From assembly GCA_026626905.1 (NCBI GenBank), contig JAPNUX010000004.1:1-64000 (forward strand): 64,000 nt of DNA, given 5' to 3'. Positions within the stretch are counted from its first letter, which is position 1. Every line of letters starts with the position of its first letter. The DNA comes from Desulfurococcus sp. (GTDB taxonomy: Archaea; Thermoproteota; Thermoprotei_A; Sulfolobales; Desulfurococcaceae). The position numbers were made by a program, and so were the translations under genes. The notes under the pieces are model-generated. The model was given only the letters and a program-made list of their open reading frames with translations. It was not told where the DNA came from and ran no database searches. This document shows positions 36,248 to 43,559 of this stretch, one piece after another.

Positions 36248-36751
36248 CTAAACTAGACTCCTCCTAACACTCTTACACAAGCCTACACCAAGATATACTA
36301 CTCCACCCACCCCTTCAATGAAGAGGCATGTAGGAGATGATGGATCATGGGTTACACCCATACTCCTCAACACCTCGGCAACTCTAGCAAAGAGAATCCT
36401 GCTTAATCCTCTCACACCCCTCATTCTAATCTTAATCTTCACTCTACCCGGGTATACTAGATTCCTGAGGATTACACCTGGATCCCTGAGGAAATCCTCG
36501 AGGCTAGCACTCCCGTGCACTGGGATAATGTTCTCTACGAAACCATACTCACTGCTAATAGCCCTCCTGTAAACCCTCTCAACACTAAGACAGCTGCGGA
36601 CGAAGAGAACACCGGGGAATCCAGCCTCCTCTACAACAACATTACTATCTAGAGCGTAGAGTACATCACCAATCTCCCGAATACACCACTCAACACTACC
36701 AACCCTGCACGTAGCAATCAGCACAATACTACAAGCCATAAGCCAGCTCAA
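36248..36751 (-). CDS. THUMP domain protein (Tan1/THUMPD1-like)
   Basis: A 167-residue protein. It opens IATCRVGSVEWCIREIGDVLYALDSNVVVEEAGFPGVLFVRS, cited for its ATCRxGsvEwxIrEIGDvL and pGVlfV elements, which begin stand-alone THUMP proteins. The THUMP core continues with IIPVHGSASLEDF and VKIKIRMRGVRGLSR. Homologues bind tRNA and assist Nat10/TmcA-type cytidine acetylation. It lies directly upstream of cdc6 on the same strand. Confidence 0.8.
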   Translation of the reverse strand: MSWLMACSIVLIATCRVGSVEWCIREIGDVLYALDSNVVVEEAGFPGVLFVRSCLSVERVYRRAISSEYGFVENIIPVHGSASLEDFLRDPGVILRNLVYPGRVKIKIRMRGVRGLSRILFARVAEVLRSMGVTHDPSSPTCLFIEGVGGVVYLGVGLCKSVRRSLV

Positions 36752-36878
36752 CCCCTCGAGTAAACTCTTACCCTAGCACACCGTAAAAGAACAGGATCCA
36801 GGTGGTAAACCCAGTAATACACCACCATAGAATATTTAAACTACCACGCATACTAAAAGTATTATCGGTGAAGTAGTA

Positions 36879-37382
36879 GTGAAAGCAATCTCACCAGTAA
36901 TAGCAACTGTCATCATAGTAGCTGTGACTATAGCTGTAGCAATAGCTGTAGCACTATGGATCTCAGGGTTAACCGGGGCATTCACAGGAACAGAAAACCT
37001 ACAAATAGTGACAGCATACGCTACAGCATACGCTACTACAAACGAAACATACTGGAATATAACATTAGAAGTCAAGAATGTAGGGACAACGGATGCTACA
37101 ATAGACCAGATATTCATAAACGGAAAGCCGTATACTGCGTATGGGGACAACATAACAGTTTCTGAAGTAACAGTAAGCACGAATACCATGCAAACTAATA
37201 CTACGACTCCTACCATGCAAACTAATACTACGACTCCACCTTTATCGCTACCTGCTGGTAGCAATATAACCATACTCATAACGATCAAAAAAGACGCGGG
37301 GTTCACGTCAGGTCAGATGGTTGAGATTAAACTTCACACTGCTAGTGGTAAAGAGTACCCGAAGATGGTCACCCTCCCCTAA
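36879..37382 (+). CDS. Type IV pilin/archaellin-like secreted protein with internal duplications
   Basis: A 167-residue protein starting MKAISPVIATVIIVAVTIAVAI, a class III (prepilin) signal followed by the hydrophobic assembly helix. The ISPVIATVIIV form is the standard archaeal pilin N-terminus (DUF1628/PF07790-like). The exposed domain is Asn/Thr-rich with many NxT/S sites (NET, NIT, NTT), so it is probably N-glycosylated. Two exact in-frame duplications are present: 12 bp giving TAYATAYA and 27 bp giving MQTNTTTP twice. The GTG start at 36879 gives the canonical signal length. It is alone, with no pilus assembly genes adjacent. Confidence 0.85.
   Translation: MKAISPVIATVIIVAVTIAVAIAVALWISGLTGAFTGTENLQIVTAYATAYATTNETYWNITLEVKNVGTTDATIDQIFINGKPYTAYGDNITVSEVTVSTNTMQTNTTTPTMQTNTTTPPLSLPAGSNITILITIKKDAGFTSGQMVEIKLHTASGKEYPKMVTLP
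37011..37034 (+). repeat. 12-bp tandem duplication inside the pilin gene
   Basis: The unit acagcatacgct occurs twice back to back (37011-37022 and 37023-37034), adding four codons (Thr-Ala-Tyr-Ala). Confidence 0.9.
37184..37237 (+). repeat. 27-bp perfect tandem duplication inside the pilin gene
   Basis: Two identical 27-base units starting taccatgcaaactaatac (37184-37210 and 37211-37237) keep the frame and duplicate nine residues rich in Thr and Asn glycosylation sites. Confidence 0.95.
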
Positions 37383-37406
37383 CATAACAGTCTAACTTAG
37401 TCCTAG

Positions 37407-37415
37407 TGTTTTTCC
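37407..37415 (+). terminator. T-tract after the pilin gene
   Basis: gtgtttttc, 25 bases after the pilin stop, in pyrimidine-rich sequence. A likely archaeal terminator. Confidence 0.4.
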
Positions 37416-37577
37416 ACCTATCCCCTTCCTCTCCTAGTCTCCTAAGGGTTCCTGGTGTAAGTAGATGTGAATACCGTTAAACCCTCGATGTAATGTAGAG
37501 TGTTTTCAGGCTTGCTGCGGCCACGTCTCACTTAAGCTTATACTTCTCTTTCTCCTTCTTTTAATACACTCTAAGTG

Positions 37578-37670
37578 CTTTCAGTCTTTTTTATTGCTTC
37601 GGGTTATCTATGAATGTATCAAGGAGTGTATTCCACGCATTCTCATATTTCAGTCTTTTCTGATCGCTTC
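37578..37670 (-). CRISPR. CRISPR-like mini-unit: two repeats, one 46-nt spacer
   Basis: Read on the minus strand, a 24-base repeat (37670-37647) starting GAAGCGATCA and ending AAAAGACTGAAAT is followed by a 46-base unique stretch (37646-37601). A second repeat (37600-37578) then starts GAAGCAATAA and ends AAAAGACTGAAAG. The form (GA- start, -GAAAG end, 24-25 nt, spacer above 40 nt) is that of crenarchaeal CRISPR repeats. The two copies differ at several positions, so this is a degenerate unit, not an active array. Four related single copies occur elsewhere in the window. No cas gene is present. Confidence 0.45.
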
Positions 37671-37692
37671 TAGACGTTGATTCTCACTGTAA

Positions 37693-37714
37693 GAGTCTAT
37701 AAGCTTTTCGGCTA
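37693..37714 (-). promoter_or_regulatory. Leader/promoter shared with the 48.6-kb repeat
   Basis: The 22-base minus-strand sequence containing CCGAAAAGCTTATAGACTC lies 22 bases before the first repeat of the mini-unit. It matches 48648-48669 at 20 of 22 positions, including a TATA-like core. A promoter reading into the repeats is the simplest interpretation. Confidence 0.5.
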
Positions 37715-37822
37715 AGCTTCCCGCGAGCCGGTGAGATGCTAACTACGACTCTATGAAAAGTCAAGCATTCAGAATGCCATGAGAAAACCGGGGGTCAGTT
37801 TAAAATAAGCGGAACTAATAGT

Positions 37823-38062
37823 CTAGGGGTTAATGATGTATTTTTCGTATTTTCTCAGGGATTCCTGGTATTTCTCGAATTTAGGGCATATTAGCTTGAG
37901 AGTCCTCCAGAATCTCTTGGTGTGTCTCTTTACAAAGATGTGGGCAATCTCGTGAGCAATAATGTATTTTAGTGTACTTTTAGGTAGTGCTATAGCGTTC
38001 AGTTTAACTAGAATCTTGCTGCCTTTAAGCTTTACAATTCTCTGCTTCTTGCTATATAACCT
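37823..38062 (-). pseudogene. Metallopeptidase fragment (YgjP/SprT-like, HExxH)
   Basis: An 80-codon open stretch on the minus strand encodes ..LPKSTLKYIIAHEIAHIFVKRHTKRFW, the C-terminal zinc site of YgjP-like (DUF45) metal-dependent hydrolases, then a tail ending at TAG 37823. In that family HExxH is followed by H(S/T)xxFW, as here. No start codon exists; the frame is closed upstream by a TAG at 38063-38065, and the neighbouring frame carries coding-like sequence. It is therefore a 5'-truncated or frameshifted remnant. Confidence 0.6.
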
Positions 38063-38165
38063 CTATCACTCTCGAATACGTTTTCACGTAAGCCCACAGA
38101 TTACTTTAGAGGTAGTTATTGAACCAGCTTCAGCCGATTGCCTGTAAATCTTTAAGTGGGAGAGG

Positions 38166-39264
38166 CTACGGGAAGTAGTGGATAATGACGTAGGGTTCGT
38201 GCTTTATCATGCCGACACAATAGTCGCTTTCAGAGGCGAATGGGTCTACTATGATCCAGGTATCTCCTTTTATTTCAAGGTATTTGACGCTGATGATATC
38301 TGGAAGCCTTGAACCTAGACCTACAGCTTCAGCTATCTCTTCCTCAGCATTCAAGAATTCCTTAAGGGAGCGCGGATAGCGGACAAGCACTGCGAGGTGA
38401 TCGATGACTCTGTCGCCGTCTGTATCGACTTCAATAAACTTTGTTTGAAGACCCAGTGCCTGATACATTGAAGCTAAGAGTATAGCTACATCATCACAGT
38501 CACCCGCCTTAAGTTCAAGTGTCTCACTCGGCTTCTGGAAGAGTTCAAAGCCAGGGTCTTTAACATAACGGATGTTCTTCGCAACCCAGACATTCACAAT
38601 CCATATATACCAGGCATCCCTGTCATCAATGTAGCCATACAAAGTTCTCGGTAAGCGGTTTTAGAGATTTCACAATCATTAATTTTACTCTCGCATCACC
38701 ATAGCTAGCAGATACTATAAAATAGTAAGTCCCCTTCACTGGTACACGCCATTCAAAGCTAGAGGAGTAAACAGCTTTACGTGATAGTATAGTATAGTAG
38801 AATGAGCCTTTCTCCCTAAAGAGCTCGTAGTCATCCTCGCTCATAACATAGAAGTCGATGGGAGCTGTAGAGGAGAGAGAACCGTTCACGTAATCATACC
38901 TGTCGAGTTCAACTCTGATCGCCCAGTAATATCCTCTGCTGACATGCTTCTCCTCACTTACAAGTACATTTGAAGACCAGAGCTCAGGAAATGTTTCCAG
39001 AGGATTTGTTGCTAAGGCGACAGCGAATTTCCTCACAGACATGGGGTCAACAGCTTTTAGAACCCTTTCCTCGAAACTCGTTATATTATACCAGGAGGAG
39101 GCAATACTCGTTGTATTATACCAAGGAGAAACACTAAGGCGTGAGGCGTTGAAGTCTTAACCAATATAAGAATAAGATACTTCTAATACAAGCACCGTGG
39201 ATGCTATCAAAATTACCGCGACAGCACGCTTCCGCCTCTCATCCTCACTCACTCTCCCATTCAT
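38166..39264 (-). pseudogene. Membrane-anchored transglutaminase-like protein, broken
   Basis: Three pieces form one secreted protein of about 365 residues. ATG 39264 opens a short basic N-terminus and a membrane helix (VAVILIASTVLVLEVSY). An in-frame TAA (39157-39159) interrupts it, then the frame continues through Asn-rich sequence to a beta domain (GYYWAIRVELDRYDYV). A frameshift near 38640 leads into a transglutaminase-like cysteine protease domain with GDCDDVAILLASMYQALGL (Cys), DHLAVLV (His) and IIVDPFAS (Asp). The catalytic triad is intact, so decay is recent or one of the breaks is an error. The likely former role is cell-surface peptide or protein processing. Confidence 0.75.
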
Positions 39265-39300
39265 ACCCTCGCCTCGAATAGATTACTCCTAAATACACTT

Positions 39301-39876
39301 GTCTCGAACATGCCTAATAGTATTTTTATCAAATTAAACTTTATTTTTAGCGCCCTTAAGTTGCTTTGGGATCAATGGTACTTTTATCAGGCTCACACAT
39401 ATGGATGATGCTAACTTTTCCCGCTTTTACTAATTGATCCCCGTTAATCTAAGATGAGCGAGACTGAGAGATAATACTTTTCATGAGAGCCCGGTACTTC
39501 CAGGCTCCTAGAATTCAGCTTAAGCTTCAACAGGGTATTCCTATTTACTTTCTTTAATTAAACTGAGATACACCGGCACGATACTTCACGTTGCTCCATG
39601 CAGGCATTTCCATATAAACCTTAGCAGGAGACTCTAATACCTCGCTGTGAAGCCTAGTATCCTTAAATCCCCAGCTATCATTCAACACGTACCAGTATAG
39701 TAGCTAGTATAGGCATGAATACCACGGTACCCCTACAGTTCCCACTCTCCAAGCCTCCTCGTGTTAGATACACCTTCACTCTGCTATCAAGCCGAGAACA
39801 CGCGTGCACGGCACTAGACCCCATGCGTCCCTCTAGGATGCCACCGAGTTTAAGCCGTGATTTTAATGAGGGGGAG
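39301..39876. other. 576-bp gap with a coding relic
   Basis: No intact gene. A minus-strand stretch from about 39709 to a stop at 39554 reads coding-like (YWYVLNDSWGFKDTRLHSEV ... MEMPAWSNVKYRAGVSQFN) without a start. It is likely the C-terminal end of a lost gene of unknown family. The remainder is AT-rich with no recognised signal. Confidence 0.35.
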
Positions 39877-39952
39877 TGCGGCGGCCGGGATTTGAACCCG
39901 GGATCTCCGGCTTGGGGGGCCAGCGTCCTAGTCCAGGCTAGACGACCGCCGC
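39877..39952 (-). tRNA. tRNA-Gly (anticodon CCC)
   Basis: A 76-base cloverleaf on the minus strand: acceptor GCGGCGG/CCGCCGC with discriminator A (39877), D-arm with AGCCTGGACTAGG, anticodon stem CTGGC/GCCGG, and T-arm CCGGG-TTCAAAT-CCCGG. The seven-base anticodon loop is CCCCCAA, giving anticodon CCC (Gly, GGG codons) and, unusually, C instead of U at position 33. No intron. CCA is not encoded. Confidence 0.9.
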
Positions 39953-40000
39953 TCTAATACTAGTCTAAGAGATGTCGTGCTTTAAAATATTACTTCATTG

Positions 40001-40024
40001 TCTTAGTTTTGCTTGTTTTGAACT
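40001..40024 (+). repeat. 24-nt direct repeat, copy 1
   Basis: Identical over 24 bases to 48507-48530 and in the same orientation (it begins tcttagttttgcttg and ends ttttgaact). Copy 1 lies between the 5' end of tRNA-Gly and the start of the secreted-protein gene. Confidence 0.9.
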
Positions 40025-40042
40025 AGATGATAGAGCCTGTTA

Positions 40043-40549
40043 TTGCTACTGCTAGCAGTACTCCTACCCGTATATACAACACCTGTTAATGCAAGCTTAG
40101 AGTTAGGTCTAATAGCATACGATGCAGAAGCCAATGGATATACAGGGCCTTCAACGACATTAACCCTTGAATTCTACTATGGTGGCGCAATATTGAAGGC
40201 AAGTGTTAGCGTTAATGGTGCTGATGCCTATGATGCCGCTCTGCTAGCAATAGTAGGAAGCTATGATACAACTCGAGGTGTATGGGTAAGTTTGGGGAAC
40301 GTAATACAAGGGTATACTAAAAGCTGGTCAGGATCCTTGAACTGGGAGTCATATGATATCCGTTTAAAGAGCACCTATAAAACTGGTATTATTGTTACTC
40401 CCGGTTATGGAGGCTGTATTGTAGAAACCAGTGGATACGCTACTTTCGCTGTAACTCATTCCACGTGGTGGGGACTAGTAAGAGAAGAAAGAATTGATCT
40501 AATACCTCTTACTGCAATAGGAATCATCTGTAGTTCTGTAGGGTGTTAA
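40043..40549 (+). CDS. Secreted protein of unknown function
   Basis: A protein of about 168 residues with an N-terminal hydrophobic signal (LLLAVLLPVYTTPVNA, likely cleaved after Ala) and a beta-rich exported domain with many Thr, Ser and Tyr. It ends GIICSSVGC. Only three cysteines occur, two near the C-terminus. No family recognised. The start is unclear: TTG 40043 is the first option and the frame is open only to a TAG at 40031, just after the 24-nt repeat, so the original start may have been lost when the repeat joined. It lies 48 bases upstream of the surface-protein gene of cassette 1. Confidence 0.6.
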   Translation: MLLLAVLLPVYTTPVNASLELGLIAYDAEANGYTGPSTTLTLEFYYGGAILKASVSVNGADAYDAALLAIVGSYDTTRGVWVSLGNVIQGYTKSWSGSLNWESYDIRLKSTYKTGIIVTPGYGGCIVETSGYATFAVTHSTWWGLVREERIDLIPLTAIGIICSSVGC

Positions 40550-40597
40550 AAATTTCTTACTTATTCTTCTCTTTAAACCATTAACGAGGTTGAGTGT

Positions 40598-41427
40598 ATG
40601 CTTAAACCCATGGTATTCTACTCGCTTGCTCTCACCCTGCTACTCCTAGCTGGTGCTGTGAGCGCTGACTCTACTGTGTTAAAGTCTCCTGAGGTTCTCG
40701 CCTACTATGGCTCTATGTATTTTGTTGAGAGGCAGGGAGACAGCTTTAATTATAATGGAACTTACTTTGATGGGACTGTCACCATTGAGAAAATTGAACC
40801 CTTAAACGAGACAGCAGCCTGGGTTTATGTGGATATTACTGCCAGTGAAGTCTTGTATAGACCTGATGCATGCTCAGACACAGTAAACTTGACTATACCA
40901 GCTAAAATCGTTGTGCGTGACTACCGCTTGCAGTTGAAGTATCTGGTTGACACTGTAAGAAATTACGCGTGGGTTAATGGAGAGTTCATAGGCTTCTTCC
41001 CATTCTACATATTCCCTGAACTAAGCTATAGTAATGCATCTAAATACACCTACATCTACATGGAGGAGGAGCTAAAATTAGTCTCAGAAGAAGGTAAACC
41101 GCTCCCAAATGTAATAAGGCTTCCAGATAATACTACATTACCCACGCTCAATCTCGTGAACAAGTATATATCTATACTATACTATATCTATACCTATTTG
41201 TGTATCATTACCCAGTATCCATCTTTGGCTATGTACCTTTAGGGAATAACAGTTATCTGAAAGTTCGTCTATGGATTGATGGAAGCTGGCTTCCCTACTT
41301 GAAGTCTATTGACGACTACCCAAAATCTGTTACATTCATAGATTACAAGAAGCTAGCTTTAATTATCGCTACTATATCTGTAATCATAGTTTTAGTCATA
41401 GTATTCATTAAGAGAAGGAGGAAGTAG
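40598..41427 (+). pseudogene. Cassette 1 surface protein (signal peptide, ectodomain, C-terminal anchor), frameshifted
   Basis: Frame one (to 41242) encodes a signal peptide (FYSLALTLLLLAGAVSA) and a glycosylation-rich ectodomain. It ends abruptly after a low-complexity ta-rich tract (about 41160-41200). The next frame resumes YHYPVSIFGYVPLGNNSYLKV and continues to a C-terminal membrane helix (ALIIATISVIIVLVIVFI) with the tail KRRRK at 41427. Together they make a single-pass outward-facing protein of about 275 residues. The frameshift at about 41198 abuts the simple-sequence tract, consistent with slippage and possibly phase variation. The permease gene starts at the next base. Confidence 0.75.
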
Positions 41428-42188
41428 ATGAAGCTACCTTTAAGAGAGGCTTTTTCAGCATCAGTTATTTTTATGATGGCTCTCCTAGTATCCTCGCCAC
41501 TATTAATTGCTCTCCAGGGTTTTACACCCTACACTCTCAAAATTCAAGGCAATATCGCTAAGCAGTTTATCACTATAGGCTTTAATGAGAGTAGTAGAGG
41601 GCTGTGCCCGCCTACGGTGCTGGTGTACATTAATAGATCCATGCTTCTCTTAAACTACCGCGGGTATCTTGATGAGGTTTCAGCAGTATTCTTCATCATG
41701 CTAGGCGTTATTACAGCCTACATTATTGCTGAGCCATTAGAGTACAAGTACTTTTTCATTGAGGCTACTTATAGTGGTGGAAGACTAAGAGTATTTGCAA
41801 CTAGACTCATCATTATATATATGCTTGGAGGTATAGCATCACTCTCGGTGGAGTAAATCTTGCTGGTGTAGCATACACCCTCAACCTCTTCGAGAGTATT
41901 AGTGAAGCACTGCTATTCTCCACGGTAATGCTCTTCCTTGAAGCCTTAATCTCCATAGCAGTTTCATCAGTGCTGTCAGTAGCCTCTAGGAGAGTATCTA
42001 CAAGCATACTACTCGTTCTAGGTGTCCTAGTATTAATGCTAGCACTCGGCTTGAGATACGAAGTCTTTAATAGCGTAGTACTAGCTAGCAGGCTACTCGT
42101 AGATGGAAAAGGGATTGAAGTATACCTAGCAGTACTCCTTGTATCCCTAGCTACAGCTATCTGGAGGGTGGACTCCATTGAGTATTAA
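41428..42188 (+). pseudogene. Cassette 1 ABC permease, frameshifted
   Basis: Frame one starts MKLPLREAFSASVIFMMALLVSSPLLI and runs through TM helices to 41856. The next frame, open through GGVNLAGVAYTLNLF, carries the remaining helices (SIAVSSVLSVA, ILLVLGVLVLMLALGL, VYLAVLLVSLATAIW) to 42188. A single indel near 41840 joins them into a six-TM protein of about 250 residues. The hydrophobicity and position between surface protein and ATPase fit the membrane part of an ABC transporter. DNA around its start matches the relic at 46331-46540. Confidence 0.7.
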
Positions 42189-42570
42189 GACTAGAATAGC
42201 GGTTGCATTACTAGTACTAGCTGCTATAACACTCACAGAGTTCCTGGTGTTCATGCAGGGATACCTACCTCAATCTAGTATTCAAGTTGAAGTTAAAGCT
42301 CCACTCTACCCTGAGAAAACAGCTTATCTTTCAACTATTGATGTATTCCTCGGTAGAGGGTTATACGAGGTTAGAGTAAACCCTGCTACAGAACTCCAGG
42401 TATGCATTACAGCTGGAGGCAGTAGGAGTGAATTCAATGCTAGCAGGCCGGTAGTAGTCTACGTGTACAGTGAGACAGGGCTACACATTACTATTCTAGC
42501 TAGTATTGAACCATACCAGGTAGATTTAGGTTCTATCACGGTGGTTAGACGATGGGTGAAGATAGGGTAG
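42178..42570 (+). CDS. Cassette 1 exported accessory protein
   Basis: A 130-residue protein with an N-terminal signal/anchor (AVALLVLAAITLTEFLVFMQG) and a small beta-rich exterior domain. TTG start at 42178, overlapping the permease by 11 bases; its end overlaps the ATPase gene by 19 bases. The second cassette has a protein of the same size and position (60329-60697). No family is recognised. Conserved placement suggests a subunit or partner of the transporter. Confidence 0.65.
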   Translation: MSIKTRIAVALLVLAAITLTEFLVFMQGYLPQSSIQVEVKAPLYPEKTAYLSTIDVFLGRGLYEVRVNPATELQVCITAGGSRSEFNASRPVVVYVYSETGLHITILASIEPYQVDLGSITVVRRWVKIG

Positions 42571-43376
42571 TCTTAGAGAACATAGTTAAAAACTACAGGT
42601 ATTTCACTCTTAGAGTAGACTACGCTGAATTCAAGAAGGGGTTAAACCTAGTGATAGGATCTAATGGCAGCGGTAAATCTACGATTCTAAAGATTATAGC
42701 TGGATTTATATGGCCTAGCAAGGGTAGAGTTAGAGTCGTGCTTGAAGGCCGCGAGTACACTCCAAGAGAATCCATGAAGCATGTAGGCTATGTCGCAGAA
42801 GATGTCATTCCCCCGAATATCAAGGTTAGAGAACTCCTAGAGGCATTTGCTCCCAGCTCATCTACACTAGAGTATCTAGCAGGTAGCCTCAAGCTAACCG
42901 AGCACCTCGATAAGAAGTACATGGAGCTTTCAGCCGGGCTAAGGAAGAGAGTTCAGATAGCTATAGCTCTGCTAAAAGACCCTAGATTAATTCTGTTCGA
43001 CGAGCCCTTCTCAAACCTAGATGTCTCTATTATCCCAGCAGTGAAGAAGCTACTCGAGGAGCTTAAGAGTAAAGCTATAGTAGTAGTCACAAGCCACATA
43101 TGGGTAGACATGGATGTAGACACTATAACAATACTAGACCAGGGCAGGCTACTTTACCACGGCGACTCTTCAATAGTAAAGCAGAGCATTCTATTCGATG
43201 TAGAAGTAGAAGGCGAGAAGACTACAGTAGACTTAGACTCCCTCAACAAGATTATACACCCGGTGAAAATACATAGAGTGAAAGCCAGCGACCCTGTAGA
43301 AGCCGTCCTCCAAGCAGTCCGTGATAAACCTTCAGGAAGCTCGTACACCACTAGTACTCCCACCAACAGTAGTTAA
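42552..43376 (+). CDS. Cassette 1 ABC transporter ATPase
   Basis: A 274-residue nucleotide-binding domain with all motifs: Walker A GSNGSGKS (36-43), signature LSAGLRKRVQIA (divergent from LSGGQ) and Walker B LILFDEPFSNLD, then the H-switch in TSHIW. A C-terminal ~60-residue extension ends Ser/Thr-rich. It is the only clearly intact core gene of this cassette. The exporter-like subtype is similar to CcmA/DrrA ATPases, which pair with ABC-2-type permeases. It is followed 60 bases later by one of the dispersed repeats. Confidence 0.92.
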   Translation: MGEDRVVLENIVKNYRYFTLRVDYAEFKKGLNLVIGSNGSGKSTILKIIAGFIWPSKGRVRVVLEGREYTPRESMKHVGYVAEDVIPPNIKVRELLEAFAPSSSTLEYLAGSLKLTEHLDKKYMELSAGLRKRVQIAIALLKDPRLILFDEPFSNLDVSIIPAVKKLLEELKSKAIVVVTSHIWVDMDVDTITILDQGRLLYHGDSSIVKQSILFDVEVEGEKTTVDLDSLNKIIHPVKIHRVKASDPVEAVLQAVRDKPSGSSYTTSTPTNSS

Positions 43377-43435
43377 ACTTGAATAACCGTGAAGTCAAAG
43401 TGAACCATCCCTGCCCTTACGCATCTAGTAGCACG

Positions 43436-43459
43436 CTTTTCAGTCTTTTCTAATGCATC
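43436..43459 (-). repeat. Dispersed CRISPR-like repeat, solitary copy
   Basis: Minus strand: starts GATGCATTAG and ends AAAAGACTGAAAAG, a variant of the 24-nt element. It lies in the 3' flank of the cassette 1 ATPase gene. Confidence 0.5.
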
Positions 43460-43514
43460 CCCGTAAGGAATTACAGTTAACAGGCTTCACGATTTCTTCA
43501 GGCTCAAAGCATAA

Positions 43515-43526
43515 AGCTTATAAACC
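43515..43526 (+). promoter_or_regulatory. TATA box of the DUF438/PAS gene
   Basis: agcttataaacc lies about 35 bases upstream of the GTG start at 43560. A typical crenarchaeal box A for the DUF438-HTH operon. Confidence 0.5.
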
Positions 43527-43559
43527 CATGTACTCTTAGTTTGGTACGGGTGTTGACGC

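Noticed and set aside
36248-36900. Replication origin near cdc6
   Set aside because: I looked for ORB-like or long AT-rich repeated motifs flanking cdc6 and found none convincing. GC skew was not computed.
40001-40024. Integrase att site in the tRNA-Gly gene
   Set aside because: The repeat lies 48 bases beyond the tRNA 5' end and shares no sequence with the tRNA. No integrase gene is visible.
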